Shown: positions 1-9,571, counted from the stretch's first letter. The stretch is 53,134 bases of DNA from Bryobacteraceae bacterium (GCA_028275505.1 JAPWUP010000007.1:1-53134), one strand, 5' to 3'. The notes: generated from the sequence alone by a model not told the origin. Made by a program: numbers and translations.

Positions 1-280
1 AAAAGCCCCGGGCGGGACCTCCCTCGCGGACCACTGCTCGCCAGTCTGCGACGCGTTCGCGCGTGTTGAAGTTGCAGTCGGCGAAGTCAGGCAAGGGCTG
101 CTCGAAACCGACCATGGAGCGGTCCTGCCCGCGGCCATCCTGGCCGTGACAGGCAGCGCAAGCCGCCCGGTAGATTTTCTCGCCGGAATCGAGCTGCTGA
201 CCCCAGCCCGCCGACCAGCCCCAAAAAAGCAGCAGCAAAAACGTCCGGGCCGTCAGGGCCCGTTTCCCAGGCTCGCTCAT
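1..280 (-). CDS. Secreted c-type cytochrome, partial (cut by left edge)
   Basis: Reading the minus strand from an ATG at 280 gives 93 codons before the window ends, so the C-terminus is missing. The first 27 residues form a signal peptide: a basic start (MSEPGKRALTAR), a hydrophobic run (TFLLLLFWGWSAGW), then GQQ. Soon after comes CAACH, the CXXCH haem c attachment motif, inside an IYRAACAACHGQDGRG context typical of single-haem class I cytochromes. It probably acts in the periplasm as an electron carrier or as a domain of a larger quinoprotein-type oxidoreductase; the missing half prevents a finer call. It is transcribed away from receptor 1, sharing the intergenic region 281-448. Confidence 0.82.
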   Translation of the reverse strand, partial: MSEPGKRALTARTFLLLLFWGWSAGWGQQLDSGEKIYRAACAACHGQDGRGQDRSMVGFEQPLPDFADCNFNTRERVADWRAVVREGGPARGF

Positions 281-356
281 GGCGAACTTTCAGCTTAGCA
301 TCCCGTCGCGCCCCGGCTGGAGAAAGTACTTTGAGTTGTAAAGGGAAACGCCGGGC

Positions 357-385
357 TTGACAGACAACGGCGTGCCAAGTAGAAT
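357..385 (+). promoter_or_regulatory. Sigma-70-type promoter of receptor 1
   Basis: A perfect TTGACA at 357-362 is followed, after a 17-base spacer, by TAGAAT at 380-385. Transcription should begin near 392, leaving about 57 bases before the ATG at 449. This is the closest match to the sigma-70 consensus I found in the window. Confidence 0.75.
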
Positions 386-448
386 TTTGCCAATACCCGG
401 GACGCGCGCTGGCTGCGCGGGTCCATGTTGGGACAGGAGTGTCTCTTT

Positions 449-3400
449 ATGCGGTCGCCCGTATGTTTATTCATCGCCGCCGCCATCGGCTGGGGTTGGA
501 TCCCTGCCTTGTTCGCCCAGACGGCTACCACGGCGGTCATCTCCGGCACGGTCAAGGATCCCTCCGGTGCGGTGGTGCCCGGCGCCAGCGTGGAACTCGT
601 CGAGCTGAACACGAAACTGAGCCGGCAGCAGACGACCAACGAGGCCGGCCAGTACTTCTTCCCTTCGGTGCCGCCGGGCCAGTACGACCTGAAAGTCAGC
701 GCGGCGGGATTCCGCAGCGCCACGGTGCACGCGCTGCGTGTGGAAGTGGCCCGGAGCTACGTGCAGGACGTGGAGCTGGAGGTGGGCGCGATCACGGAGA
801 CGGTAGCGGTCACGGCCGAAGCGCGCGCCGAACTGCAAACGGTGGACGCCACCGTGGGCAACGTGCTCTCCGGCCGCTCGCTCCCGGTATTACCCACCTT
901 CACGCGGCAGGCCAACGAACTGCTGACCCTTCAGCCCGGGGTGACGCCGGACGGTCAGGTCACGGGCGCCCGCAACGATCAGAGCACCTTCTCGCTGGAC
1001 GGAATCGAGGTGACCAACCAGAGCGTGGGCGGCCTGACGACCTATATGTATCTGGGCATCGAAAGCGTCGAGGAGTTCCGGGTGGCGGTGGCCAATCCCA
1101 ACGCCAGTTTCGGACGGGGGGCCGGCGGGCAGGTCGCCATCATCGGACGCCGCGGTTCCAACGACCTGCACGGCGCCCTGTTCTGGTATCACCAGAACGA
1201 CGATCTGAACGCCAACACCTGGACCAACAACCGGAACAAGATCAAGGAGCCCGAACTCAAGGACAACCGCTTCGGCTTCCGCGCCGGCGGCCCCGTCCTG
1301 CGCGACCGCATCTTCTACTTCGTCAACTACGACGGGCGGCGCTTCCCGCGCTCCAGCGATATCAACCGGCTGGTGCCCACCGAATCGTTGCGCCGCGGCG
1401 AGCTGCGCTTCCGTGACGCCGCAGGCAACATCAACACCTACCCGCTGGCCACGGCGCGGCTGTGCGGACCCACCGGCGACCAGCCCTGCGATCCGCGCGG
1501 ACTGGGTCTGAGCCCGGCCATCGCCAAGCTGTGGTCCTTCCTGCCGCCGGGCAACGATCCCAGTCTCGGCGACGGGTTGAACACCATCGGCTTCCGGGCC
1601 ACCGTGCAGCACCCGTTCACCAGCGATTTCTACATGGGACGGCTGGACTTCAACCTCAACAGCAACTGGCGGCTCGACGGCGCCTTTCGTTATTACCGCG
1701 AGCTGGATCGCAGCAACGCGCAATTGTCCATCATCAACGGCAACGTGCAAAGCGTCCGCCAGTTCCCCAACCGGCAAAACATGGTCAACGTGGGCCTGAC
1801 GGGCGCGTTCCGCCCGAATCTGACGGCCGAGTTCCGGTTCGGTTGGGTGCGGGTGCGACCGGCGACGGATTCGCTGCGTCCCAACGAGGCCGCCAAAATC
1901 CTGGGCATCCCCGAAACGAACACGCCTGAGGGCTACGTGGCGCTGGATCAGGGCGCTCTGGAGGGCACCTACGCCTTGCTGGCCGAACCCATAGATGTCG
2001 GCACGCAGGTGGCGCGCAAGCAGGCCAACGACAACCGCATCTTCCAGTGGAACGCGGACATGAACTGGGTGCGCGGGCGTCATTCCTTCCAGTTCGGCTC
2101 CCACGTGCGCTTCCTGCCTACCCGGCATTTGCGCGACGACAAGGTGCTGGGAGCGCTCGGCGCGCTGGTGGCCCAGATTGATTCCGACTACGGCGCCATC
2201 CGGCTGCCGGCCAGCGTGGCGCCTCCTACCTGCGGCCCCGGACGCACCACGTATTGCTTGCAGGCCTCCGACGTGCGCCAGTGGAATCGGCTCTATGCCT
2301 CCGCCCTCGGGATCATTGACAACGTCAGCATCATGGTGGTGCGCGATGGCGACTTCAAGCCGCTTCCCTACGGCACGCTGCTGGAATCGGACACCCGTGG
2401 AATCCGCGCCCCCGAGTTCTATTTCCAGGACGTCTGGCGGCTCAGCTCGTCGCTCACCGTGACGCTGGGCCTCAGCTACGGCTGGCAAACGCCACCCACT
2501 GAGCGTCTGGGCCGCTACACCTTCCAGATCCTGCGCGATACGGGCGAGTTTGTGACGGCGGAAAACTTCCTGAATGCGCGACGACGCGCGGCGGAGCAGG
2601 GCCAGATCTACAATCCCGAATTCGCCTTTCTGCCCATCAAAGCGGCGGGCGGGAAACGCGTCTTCGATGTGGACTGGAACAACATCTCGCCGCGGCTGTC
2701 CGCCTCGTGGAATCCGTCGGTCACGCGCGGCTGGCTGGGCAGGCTGCTGGGTGATCGCAAGACCGTGTTCCGCGGCGGCTGGAGCCTGATCTACGACCGG
2801 CAGAACACGGTGCAAAGCGTGATCATTCCTTCGCTGGGCGTCGCTTTCGCGCAGACCATCAACGTCAGCGCGCCGCCTTGCAACGCCAGCGGCCAGGGCG
2901 GCCGCGGCTGCGACCCCACCAATCCCAACCAGGCGGCTAGCGTGTTCCGCGTAGGCCAGGACGGCACGATTCCGTTACCCAAGGTCCCCGAGCAGTCCAT
3001 CCCGGTCTCCCCGCCCTGGTGCAAGACCGGATCGGCCAACTGCCTGTTCCCGGAAATTCTCTCCTTCCAGGTAGATCCGACCATGAAAGTAGGCGAGAAC
3101 CACGCGGTGGACTTCACCATCCAGCGCGAACTGCCTGCCGACATGCTGCTGGAAGTGGGCTTCGCCGGTCGCTACGCCCGCAAGCTGCCGCAGAGCATGA
3201 ATCTCGGTCAGGTTCCCTACATGCACCGTGATCCTGCCTCCGGGCAGACATTCGCCCAGGCCTTCGATGCGGTGGCTACGGCCCTGCGCGCAGGCCTGAC
3301 GCCCACTCCGCAGCCCTGGTTCGAAAATCAGGTGCCGGGCGGCACGGCGGCCCTGGTCTCGGCCGCGCGATCGAATTTCATCAATGGGGATCTCAACGCC

Positions 3401-4306
3401 CTGTTCCTCACGCTCGATCTGCGGCGCATGGCGCAGGGATTGCCGCCCTTCAACAACTACATGTCGCGTACGCTGTTTTTGCGCTCGAGTTTGGGGCGCT
3501 CCAATTACAACGCCCTGATGGTCACGCTGCGCAAGCGCATGTCGCACGGCCTGACGTACGATCTCAACTACACGTTCTCCCGTTCCCTGGACCAGGTGGG
3601 CTACTGGCAGAACTCGGCCAACGTGATGCCGAACAACTTCGATCTCAACGCCGAGTACGGCCCGTCGGTGTATGACTTCACCCACATGTTCGTGGGCCAC
3701 TGGCTCTATGATCTGCCCTTCCGGACGGGGCGCCGCGGCCTGGACCGGCTGGTGGGCGGCTGGCAGCTCTCCGGCATCTTCACAGCGCGCAGCGGCGATC
3801 CCCTCACCGTCACCCAGGGCAGCCAGGTATGGGGCGGTAGCCTGTTTTTGGGCTTCTCCTCGGGCGCCATCCCGACTCGCAATCCCAAGGAGTTCGGCAA
3901 CACGGTGCACCGCAACGTGGCGGGTACGGGCGGCGTCGGTACCACGGGCGATCCGGCAACAGGCGGCAGCGGACTGAACCTGTTCGCGGACCCCGAAAGC
4001 GTCTTCAAGAGCTTCCGGCGAGTGCTGATCAGCCAGGATGGCCGCTCCGGCCGCGCCAACCCGTTGCGCGGGCTGCCGCGCTGGAACCTGGACGTCTCCG
4101 TGGGCAAGCGCATTCAGGTCGTCGAGCGCGTCAGCGCCCGCATCAGTTTCGACTTCTTCAATGTCTTCAACAAAGTGGACTTCGTTAACCCGACCCTGGA
4201 TCTGAACAACCCGCGCGCCTTTGGCGTGCTCAGCACGCAGTTCACGCCGCCTAATCGTTTCGCGGGCAGCCGCTGGATCCAGGCCGGTTTCCGCGTGGAG
4301 TTCTGA
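449..4306 (+). CDS. Oar-type TonB-dependent receptor 1 with carboxypeptidase-regulatory domain
   Basis: A 1285-residue outer-membrane receptor of the Oar kind abundant in Acidobacteriota. The start at 449 is preferred over the in-frame ATG at 425: AGGAG (435-439) lies 9 bases upstream, and MRSPVCLFIAAAIGWGW begins a clean signal peptide ending near ALFAQ. Residues of about 30-125 form a carboxypeptidase-regulatory Ig-like fold (SGTVKDPSGAVVPGA, then GQYDLKVSAAGF). A plug region follows (SLDGIEVTNQ, GRGAGGQVAI) and then a long beta-barrel ending in terminal Phe (GFRVEF), as the BAM machinery expects. Unlike receptors 2 and 3 it has four close Cys pairs 6-9 residues apart, probably disulfides in surface loops. 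The ligand is unknown; there is no SusD-like partner nearby. Confidence 0.93.
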   Translation: MRSPVCLFIAAAIGWGWIPALFAQTATTAVISGTVKDPSGAVVPGASVELVELNTKLSRQQTTNEAGQYFFPSVPPGQYDLKVSAAGFRSATVHALRVEVARSYVQDVELEVGAITETVAVTAEARAELQTVDATVGNVLSGRSLPVLPTFTRQANELLTLQPGVTPDGQVTGARNDQSTFSLDGIEVTNQSVGGLTTYMYLGIESVEEFRVAVANPNASFGRGAGGQVAIIGRRGSNDLHGALFWYHQNDDLNANTWTNNRNKIKEPELKDNRFGFRAGGPVLRDRIFYFVNYDGRRFPRSSDINRLVPTESLRRGELRFRDAAGNINTYPLATARLCGPTGDQPCDPRGLGLSPAIAKLWSFLPPGNDPSLGDGLNTIGFRATVQHPFTSDFYMGRLDFNLNSNWRLDGAFRYYRELDRSNAQLSIINGNVQSVRQFPNRQNMVNVGLTGAFRPNLTAEFRFGWVRVRPATDSLRPNEAAKILGIPETNTPEGYVALDQGALEGTYALLAEPIDVGTQVARKQANDNRIFQWNADMNWVRGRHSFQFGSHVRFLPTRHLRDDKVLGALGALVAQIDSDYGAIRLPASVAPPTCGPGRTTYCLQASDVRQWNRLYASALGIIDNVSIMVVRDGDFKPLPYGTLLESDTRGIRAPEFYFQDVWRLSSSLTVTLGLSYGWQTPPTERLGRYTFQILRDTGEFVTAENFLNARRRAAEQGQIYNPEFAFLPIKAAGGKRVFDVDWNNISPRLSASWNPSVTRGWLGRLLGDRKTVFRGGWSLIYDRQNTVQSVIIPSLGVAFAQTINVSAPPCNASGQGGRGCDPTNPNQAASVFRVGQDGTIPLPKVPEQSIPVSPPWCKTGSANCLFPEILSFQVDPTMKVGENHAVDFTIQRELPADMLLEVGFAGRYARKLPQSMNLGQVPYMHRDPASGQTFAQAFDAVATALRAGLTPTPQPWFENQVPGGTAALVSAARSNFINGDLNALFLTLDLRRMAQGLPPFNNYMSRTLFLRSSLGRSNYNALMVTLRKRMSHGLTYDLNYTFSRSLDQVGYWQNSANVMPNNFDLNAEYGPSVYDFTHMFVGHWLYDLPFRTGRRGLDRLVGGWQLSGIFTARSGDPLTVTQGSQVWGGSLFLGFSSGAIPTRNPKEFGNTVHRNVAGTGGVGTTGDPATGGSGLNLFADPESVFKSFRRVLISQDGRSGRANPLRGLPRWNLDVSVGKRIQVVERVSARISFDFFNVFNKVDFVNPTLDLNNPRAFGVLSTQFTPPNRFAGSRWIQAGFRVEF

Positions 4307-4321
4307 AGCGGGCGGAGGGCG

Positions 4322-4702
4322 TCAGCCCACTTCAGCGATAGCCTCGATTTCGATGCGCGCGTCGCGCGGCAGTCGCGCCACCTGCACCGTGGCGCGCGCC
4401 GGCGGAGCGGAAGGAAAGTAGCGAGCGTAGACTTCGTTCATTTTGGGGAACTCCTCGAGGTCAGCCAGGTAAACGGTTGTCTTGACGACGCGGTCCAGCG
4501 ACGAACCGCAGGCCTCCAGAATGGCGCGCAGGTTCTCCAGGACACGCTCAGTCTGCGCTGCGATGTCGCCGGCGACCATCTGGCCCGTGGCCGGATCGAG
4601 CGGGATCTGGCCGCTGACGAACACCAGTCCTCGTGAAATCACGGCCTGCGAATAAGGTCCGATAGCGCGCGGCGCAGCTTCCGTGGCAACGATCTGTTTC
4701 AT
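4322..4702 (-). CDS. ridA: RidA family enamine/imine deaminase
   Basis: A 126-residue protein of normal RidA length. It hydrolyses reactive 2-aminoacrylate-type enamines and imines released by PLP enzymes. Visible hallmarks are GPYSQA (15-20), [10 protein letters not shown] (28-37), and PPARATVQV with the carboxylate-binding Arg103, followed by the conserved Glu120 of IEIEAIAEV. It should be cytosolic. It is last in a five-gene minus-strand operon; its ATG overlaps the pyrD stop by 4 bases, so translation is probably coupled. A PLP decarboxylase two genes upstream makes a protective role against its by-products plausible, but that link is inference. Its 3' end meets receptor 1 tail to tail with a 15-base gap. 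Confidence 0.95.
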   Translation of the reverse strand: MKQIVATEAAPRAIGPYSQAVISRGLVFVSGQIPLDPATGQMVAGDIAAQTERVLENLRAILEACGSSLDRVVKTTVYLADLEEFPKMNEVYARYFPSAPPARATVQVARLPRDARIEIEAIAEVG

Positions 4703-5628
4703 CTTCCTTCTCCCATTTGCAAAGTGCCTGTGATTTCGCGCACGTTGGGGATCTTCTGCTCGGCCAGAAACCGGTCCAGTTCGCGAGCCACGCGCAGCGG
4801 CGCCCGGGGATCCCAGAACGTGGCTGTGCCCACCTGGACGGCGCTGGCGCCCGCGATCAGGAACTCGGCCGCGTCTTCACCTGTGGCGATGCCGCCCATG
4901 CCGATCACGGGAATTGTCACCGCCTGCGCAGCCTCCCAGACCATGCGCAGCGCGATGGGCTTGATCGCCGGTCCTGACAAACCGCCGAATCCGGCGCCGA
5001 GGCGCGGCCGGCGGGTGCGCGCGTCAATCGCCAGAGCCAGGAAGGTGTTGATCAGGGATACGGCGTCCGCGCCCGCCTGCTCGGCCGCCTGCGCCAGAGG
5101 CTGGATGCGGGCTACATTGGGCGAGAGCTTGACGATCAGGGGCCGCCGCGCCACGGCCCGCACCGCCTGCACGACCTCGGCCAGCAGCCCGGGGTCGCTC
5201 GAAAAAAACATTCCGCCTTTTTTTGTATTGGGACAGGAAACGTTGAGTTCGTAGCCCGCCAGCCCCTCGGCGTCCTCCAGTACGCGCACGACCTCGACGT
5301 AGTCCTCCACGGTGTAACCGAAGACGTTGGCGAACACCGCCGTCCGGTACCGGCGCAGGGCCGGCAGTTTGTCACGCACAAAGGCACGCACGCCGATGTT
5401 CTGAAGGCCGATCGAATTGATCATTCCCGCGGCGCTCTCCCAGATCCGGGGCGGCGGGTTGCCCGCCATCGGCTCGCGCGAGAGGCCCTTGACCACGATA
5501 CCGCCGAGCTGATTCAGATCCACGTGCGCGGCGAACTCCACGCCGTAGCCGAACGTCCCCGAGGCGGCCAGCACGGGATTGCGCAGCGGGATCCCGCACA
5601 GCGTGATAGCCAGCCGATCAGAGTTCAT
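4699..5628 (-). CDS. pyrD: Dihydroorotate dehydrogenase, class 1B-type catalytic subunit
   Basis: A 309-residue FMN-dependent TIM-barrel enzyme that oxidises dihydroorotate to orotate in pyrimidine synthesis. It shows the N-terminal [18 protein letters not shown], and NVSCPN with Cys132, the class 1 catalytic base (class 2 enzymes use Ser). The C-terminal phosphate-binding part has [14 protein letters not shown]. Class 1B enzymes usually work with PyrK, an iron-sulfur/FAD subunit, which is not in this window, so the natural electron acceptor cannot be read here. Start and stop both overlap neighbours (11 bases with the decarboxylase, 4 with ridA), so it is embedded in an operon not otherwise about pyrimidines. 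A related dihydropyrimidine dehydrogenase subunit is a less likely alternative. Confidence 0.9.
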   Translation of the reverse strand: MNSDRLAITLCGIPLRNPVLAASGTFGYGVEFAAHVDLNQLGGIVVKGLSREPMAGNPPPRIWESAAGMINSIGLQNIGVRAFVRDKLPALRRYRTAVFANVFGYTVEDYVEVVRVLEDAEGLAGYELNVSCPNTKKGGMFFSSDPGLLAEVVQAVRAVARRPLIVKLSPNVARIQPLAQAAEQAGADAVSLINTFLALAIDARTRRPRLGAGFGGLSGPAIKPIALRMVWEAAQAVTIPVIGMGGIATGEDAAEFLIAGASAVQVGTATFWDPRAPLRVARELDRFLAEQKIPNVREITGTLQMGEGR

Positions 5629-7006
5629 CCGCCGTTCTCTGGATCAATTCCCAGGCCTCGCGAACGTCCTGCCGCGTGGTGCCCAGGTTGCCGATGGCGA
5701 TGCGCAGTACGTAGCGCCCGTTCAGTTCGGTGTGGGAAAGGAAGAAGCGGCCACTCCGGTTGATGCGCTCGAGCAGCTGGCGATTTTCCTCGTCGCCGGC
5801 TCGCAGGCGGAAGCACACCACCGAGAACGGCACGGGCGCCACCCGCTCGAATCGCGAGTCCTCATCAATCCACCGCGCCAGCTCCTGCGCCCAGCCGATA
5901 TGCGCGCGGAGCGCCTCGATGATGCCCTGACGGCCCATGCGCCGCAGCACGAACCAGAACTTGAGCGCGCGGAAGCGCCGGCCCAGCGGCACGCCGTAAT
6001 CCATCAGGTTGATGGCGCGCGGATCCTCGGCGGTGCGCAGATACTCGGGCGTCAGGGAGAAGGCGCGGCGCAGCACGTCCGGGCGGCGGCAGTAAAAAGC
6101 GCTCAAATCCAGCGGCGTGAACAGCCACTTGTGAGCGTTGACCACGATGGAGTGCGCGCGCTCCCAGCCGCGGAACAGAGGCCGCTTCTCGGGCAGCATC
6201 GCCGCGGCCCCCGCGTAGGCGGCGTCCACGTGGAGCCACAGGTCATGCCGCTCGGCGATGTCGGCGATCGCCTCCAGAGGATCCACGCTGGTGGTCGAGG
6301 TGGTCCCGGCCGTCGCCACGATGCAGAACGGACGCAGGCCCGCCGCGCGATCGCGCTCGATGGCCTGCTCGAGCGCATCGGCTCGCATGCGGAACTCGGC
6401 GTCCACAGGGATCTTGCGGATGTGCTGGCGACCGATGCCCAGAACCAGTGCGCCTTTTTCGATGGAAGAGTGGGCCTGTTCGGAGCAGTAGAGAATGAGG
6501 CCAGGCCGGGCGCCGCGCTCGCGCGCTTCGGGATCGGCCATTTCGCGGGCGGCGGCGAGGGCATGCAGGCTGCTCACGGAGGCCGTATCGAAGATCTCGC
6601 CGAAGAATTCCGCCGGCAGGCCAAGCCATTGCCGCAGCCAGCCCAGCGTCACCTGCTCGAGTTCCACCACCGCAGGCGAAGTGAGCCAGTGAATGCCGTT
6701 GGTGTTCAGCGCTGCCGCTAGCATTTCGCCGAGCACCGCCGGCGGCGATCCTGTGCACGCGAAATAAGCCAGATACCCGGGATGATTCCAGTGAGTGACC
6801 GCGGGCAGGACCACGCGCTCGAAGTCGGCCAGCAAGGCCTCGTACGGCTCCCCTTGCTCGGGGCCACAGCCCGGGAGCGCATCCATCAATTCGCCCGGCT
6901 TGAGGCGCGGCAACACCGGGTAGCGCCGGGCGTTCTCCAGGTAGTCCGCGATCCAGTCCACCGCCTGGTGGGCGACGCGACGGAACTCCTCGAAGTCCTC
7001 TTTCAT
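5618..7006 (-). CDS. PLP-dependent group II (aromatic-L-amino-acid type) decarboxylase
   Basis: A 462-residue fold-type I PLP enzyme related to aromatic-amino-acid and tyrosine decarboxylases. It would release CO2 from an amino acid to give the amine. Visible features: NHPGYLAYF near 74-82, the cofactor-stacking His179 (SEQAHSS), the PLP-binding Asp261/Ala263 in HVDAAYAG, and the Schiff-base Lys293 in VVNAHKWLF. Length and motif order match the family. The substrate cannot be fixed from the sequence; Trp, Tyr, Phe and DOPA types look alike here. Its start overlaps the esterase stop by 4 bases (ATGA) and its end runs 11 bases into pyrD, so it is co-translated within the five-gene operon. Confidence 0.9.
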   Translation of the reverse strand: MKEDFEEFRRVAHQAVDWIADYLENARRYPVLPRLKPGELMDALPGCGPEQGEPYEALLADFERVVLPAVTHWNHPGYLAYFACTGSPPAVLGEMLAAALNTNGIHWLTSPAVVELEQVTLGWLRQWLGLPAEFFGEIFDTASVSSLHALAAAREMADPEARERGARPGLILYCSEQAHSSIEKGALVLGIGRQHIRKIPVDAEFRMRADALEQAIERDRAAGLRPFCIVATAGTTSTTSVDPLEAIADIAERHDLWLHVDAAYAGAAAMLPEKRPLFRGWERAHSIVVNAHKWLFTPLDLSAFYCRRPDVLRRAFSLTPEYLRTAEDPRAINLMDYGVPLGRRFRALKFWFVLRRMGRQGIIEALRAHIGWAQELARWIDEDSRFERVAPVPFSVVCFRLRAGDEENRQLLERINRSGRFFLSHTELNGRYVLRIAIGNLGTTRQDVREAWELIQRTADEL

Positions 7007-8655
7007 CGAATCCTCACCGCTCCCGTGGCCAGCATTCTGGCAGCCGCCTCCGGGGGAACCTTCCAGTTTCGATCAAAGCGACCCTCGGCTACCACCTGGT
7101 CCAGAGACCCTTTGAACAAAATAAAATCCCCGAAGCTGTCGAGCAGTCGCGGGATCAGAGGCGCAAAACCGAAGGCGCCGCGGCGCGTGCGCTCGGCGCC
7201 GGTCCAGAAGGGCAAGCCGGAATTGACGACAACCAGCCGATCCCCCGCCGGCGCCACGAACACGAGACCGTAATCGGGCGCGCCGGGGTTGAGCTCCAGC
7301 GGCAAGCGGTCGGCCAGGCGTGCGATCAGGCGGTTGGTCTCGCGGTTCCCAAACAGGATCAGATGGCTCGAGCGCAGATCTGCCTCAGTCACCTCCGTAT
7401 CGGCCAAGACGCGAAAGAAGACCAGCAGCCGCCCGCGAGGCGACGACCAGTCCGCGGCCTGAGCCGCCATGCGGCGCCGGGACTCGATCTCCTCGGCCGA
7501 ACCCGCCGCGGCAGTGCCGTACACGTAAAGATGCCGCCCGGCAATGGCTTCGCCGATCGGGCCTTCCAGACCGGGACGTTTCTCGCCATGCGAAGGCTGG
7601 TAGCGACCTGGCTGCCAGCGACCGTTGACCTTGCGGAAAGCAGGAGTTGTTTCGCGCGGGACGGCGACGCGCTGACCGTCAATGCTCAGCTCCAGCGGCC
7701 GGGACGAAACAAATGCAGGATGGCCTGCGAGCTTCAGCGTGAAGCCGTCCACGCCGCTGGTTCGAATTTCCAGCCGGTTGTTTTCCGTGAAGCGTGCGTC
7801 CACAGAAGCGGTTTCGCCCGGTGTCAACCCGTCCAGCTCGACCCAGTAAGCAGAGCGGTACCGGTAGGCGTCGGTAACGAAGCGCACGCGCTGAGGGAAA
7901 CGCTGGCGCCGGAATTGTTTGAACCATTCGAGAACGGCCGCGTTCTGATAAGCGCGATCCCAGGCGTTGTGACGCACGCCGGGATACTCGATGTAGTCGG
8001 CGGGCACGTCGAGATCGAGCAGCAGGCGATGCCACTTGCGCGAGACGGCTACGGGCGCCACGGGATCGAGTTCGCCGTGAAACAGGCGCACGGGCAGGTT
8101 GAGCGCGTTGCCGGCCAGGTGTTCCAGCTCGGGAGGCACCACGGGACAGACCGCAGCTACGGCGGCCCACACGTCGGGACGGGTCAACGCCAGCCGCAAA
8201 GCGCCGCCGCCCCCCATGGACAGCCCGGTCAGGTAGACGCGATCTTCGTCCACGGGGAAGCGCCGCTGAACGTCGGCCAGCACGTCGTAGACGTCCTTCT
8301 CCGCCAGACCTTGGTAGCCCATGGTCCCGCGCGCCAGCGGCGAGGCCACGATGAAATCCACGTCGGGCAGCGGCGGCCAGCGGCGCGTCGCCTCCGCATC
8401 GGTCTCGCCAGGGAGATTGCCGCGCCCGAGTACGCGCCGCAGGTTCAGGCGATGATTGGATCCGGCGCCGTGAAGGCTGATCACGAGCGGCCACTTGCGA
8501 GCGGGGTCGAAATTTCGGGGCAGGTAGAGAGCGTAGGGTTGGTCGGAGTCGTCGGCATCGGACAAGAACGTCAGGACCTGAGGGCCGGGCTGGTAGAGCT
8601 GGGCGGCGAGCGTCGCCGTCGCCACCGCCAGCCATGCCGCCAGGCGCTCAGCCAT
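7003..8655 (-). CDS. Secreted alpha/beta-hydrolase (esterase/peptidase-like)
   Basis: About 550 residues with an N-terminal signal peptide (MAERLAAWLAVATATLAAQ). The ATG at 8655 is chosen because it begins that signal and overlaps the preceding gene by only 8 bases; the longer open frame upstream is a shadow of that gene. The hydrolase domain has the oxyanion stretch LVISLHGAGSNH, nucleophile Ser146 in GLSMGGGG, Asp197 (HGELDPVAP) and His229 (GVRHNAW), the usual triad of prolyl-oligopeptidase and polyhydroxyalkanoate-depolymerase-like esterases. A beta-rich C-terminal half follows (roughly 260-550), which I cannot assign beyond similarity to C-terminal parts of other secreted acidobacterial hydrolases. 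Likely periplasmic; the substrate is unknown. Confidence 0.85.
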   Translation of the reverse strand: MAERLAAWLAVATATLAAQLYQPGPQVLTFLSDADDSDQPYALYLPRNFDPARKWPLVISLHGAGSNHRLNLRRVLGRGNLPGETDAEATRRWPPLPDVDFIVASPLARGTMGYQGLAEKDVYDVLADVQRRFPVDEDRVYLTGLSMGGGGALRLALTRPDVWAAVAAVCPVVPPELEHLAGNALNLPVRLFHGELDPVAPVAVSRKWHRLLLDLDVPADYIEYPGVRHNAWDRAYQNAAVLEWFKQFRRQRFPQRVRFVTDAYRYRSAYWVELDGLTPGETASVDARFTENNRLEIRTSGVDGFTLKLAGHPAFVSSRPLELSIDGQRVAVPRETTPAFRKVNGRWQPGRYQPSHGEKRPGLEGPIGEAIAGRHLYVYGTAAAGSAEEIESRRRMAAQAADWSSPRGRLLVFFRVLADTEVTEADLRSSHLILFGNRETNRLIARLADRLPLELNPGAPDYGLVFVAPAGDRLVVVNSGLPFWTGAERTRRGAFGFAPLIPRLLDSFGDFILFKGSLDQVVAEGRFDRNWKVPPEAAARMLATGAVRIR

Positions 8656-9571
8656 CGGAACATTCCCGCAAGACCTGCGGGAGCCACTCCTTGAACCAGT
8701 CGCGGAAGTTGGCCAGCCGCCGCCGTTCTTCCGCCGAAAGAGGCACAGCATGCGGACCCGTATCCAGCCCTCGAGCGCTGAGCGCCTCGCGGATGCCCAC
8801 CGGCGCCGGGAAGCCGTCCACCCAGGCGATGAACTCGTGCAGCCGTGCGTCAAGCTTCTCGCGGCGCTCGGGCGCTGAATTTACGATAGCGCGGTCCAGC
8901 GCGACCAGAAGTTCCGGGATGGCGGAAGCACACCCGGAGATTACGCCGTCGGCGCCAGCGGCACGGGCGGGCGTAAACAGCACGTCGTTGCCGACCAGCA
9001 GGCGGAAGCCATGACGCTGGCGGGCGGCGCGCAGGCGAACGAAATTATCCCAGCGTCCGCTGGAATCCTTGATTCCGGCGAACAAGCCGGTGGCCAGCAA
9101 CTCGATGGCAGTTTCAGCGGCCAGCTCGTTGGTGAAGAACGGGATGTTGTACAGGTAAACCGGGGCAGCGCCCTTCAGTTCGGCGGCGAACCGCAACAGG
9201 TACTCCTTGATTTCCGGTTGCCGGTAACGGAAGAAATAGGGCGGCATGATCAGCAGACCCGCGACGCCGGCGCCTGCCGCCGCGCGGGCCAGGGCGAGCG
9301 CGCCGTCCAGAGTGGCGTGCGCCACCGAGGCGATGACCGGCACACGGCTTTTGCGCACAGCCTGCTCGACGAGGCGCCGGCGCTCTTCGAGATCAAAGTG
9401 GACGAATTCGCCGGTGGTGCCCATCAGGACCACGGCCTGGATGCCGGCACCGGCGAGGAAATCCACGAGTTCCGACAGGGCTCCCAGATCAGGTTTGGTC
9501 TCTGCGGGTCGGCGGGGCGTGAGAGCCGCGGCCATCACCCCGCCGGCGAGGAATGTGGTTTGCGTGTTCAT
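8648..9571 (-). CDS. Dihydrodipicolinate synthase / N-acetylneuraminate lyase family aldolase
   Basis: A 308-residue class I aldolase. It carries GTTGEF at 51-56, catalytic Tyr141 (VYLYNIP) and the Schiff-base Lys168 (AGIKDSSG). These are family hallmarks for condensation or cleavage of pyruvate with an aldehyde; the position and context do not prove it is the lysine enzyme DapA, and many relatives act on sugar acids or hydroxyproline derivatives. The ATG at 9571 is preferred over the GTG at 9619 because a good -10 box (9620-9625) would start transcription downstream of that GTG. It is the first gene of the overlapping operon that runs through ridA. Confidence 0.87.
   Translation of the reverse strand: MNTQTTFLAGGVMAAALTPRRPAETKPDLGALSELVDFLAGAGIQAVVLMGTTGEFVHFDLEERRRLVEQAVRKSRVPVIASVAHATLDGALALARAAAGAGVAGLLIMPPYFFRYRQPEIKEYLLRFAAELKGAAPVYLYNIPFFTNELAAETAIELLATGLFAGIKDSSGRWDNFVRLRAARQRHGFRLLVGNDVLFTPARAAGADGVISGCASAIPELLVALDRAIVNSAPERREKLDARLHEFIAWVDGFPAPVGIREALSARGLDTGPHAVPLSAEERRRLANFRDWFKEWLPQVLRECSDG

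Noticed and set aside
890-2815. 641-codon open frame antisense to receptor 1
   Set aside because: It is the shadow of a long GC-biased gene, with no ribosome-binding site or recognisable domain.
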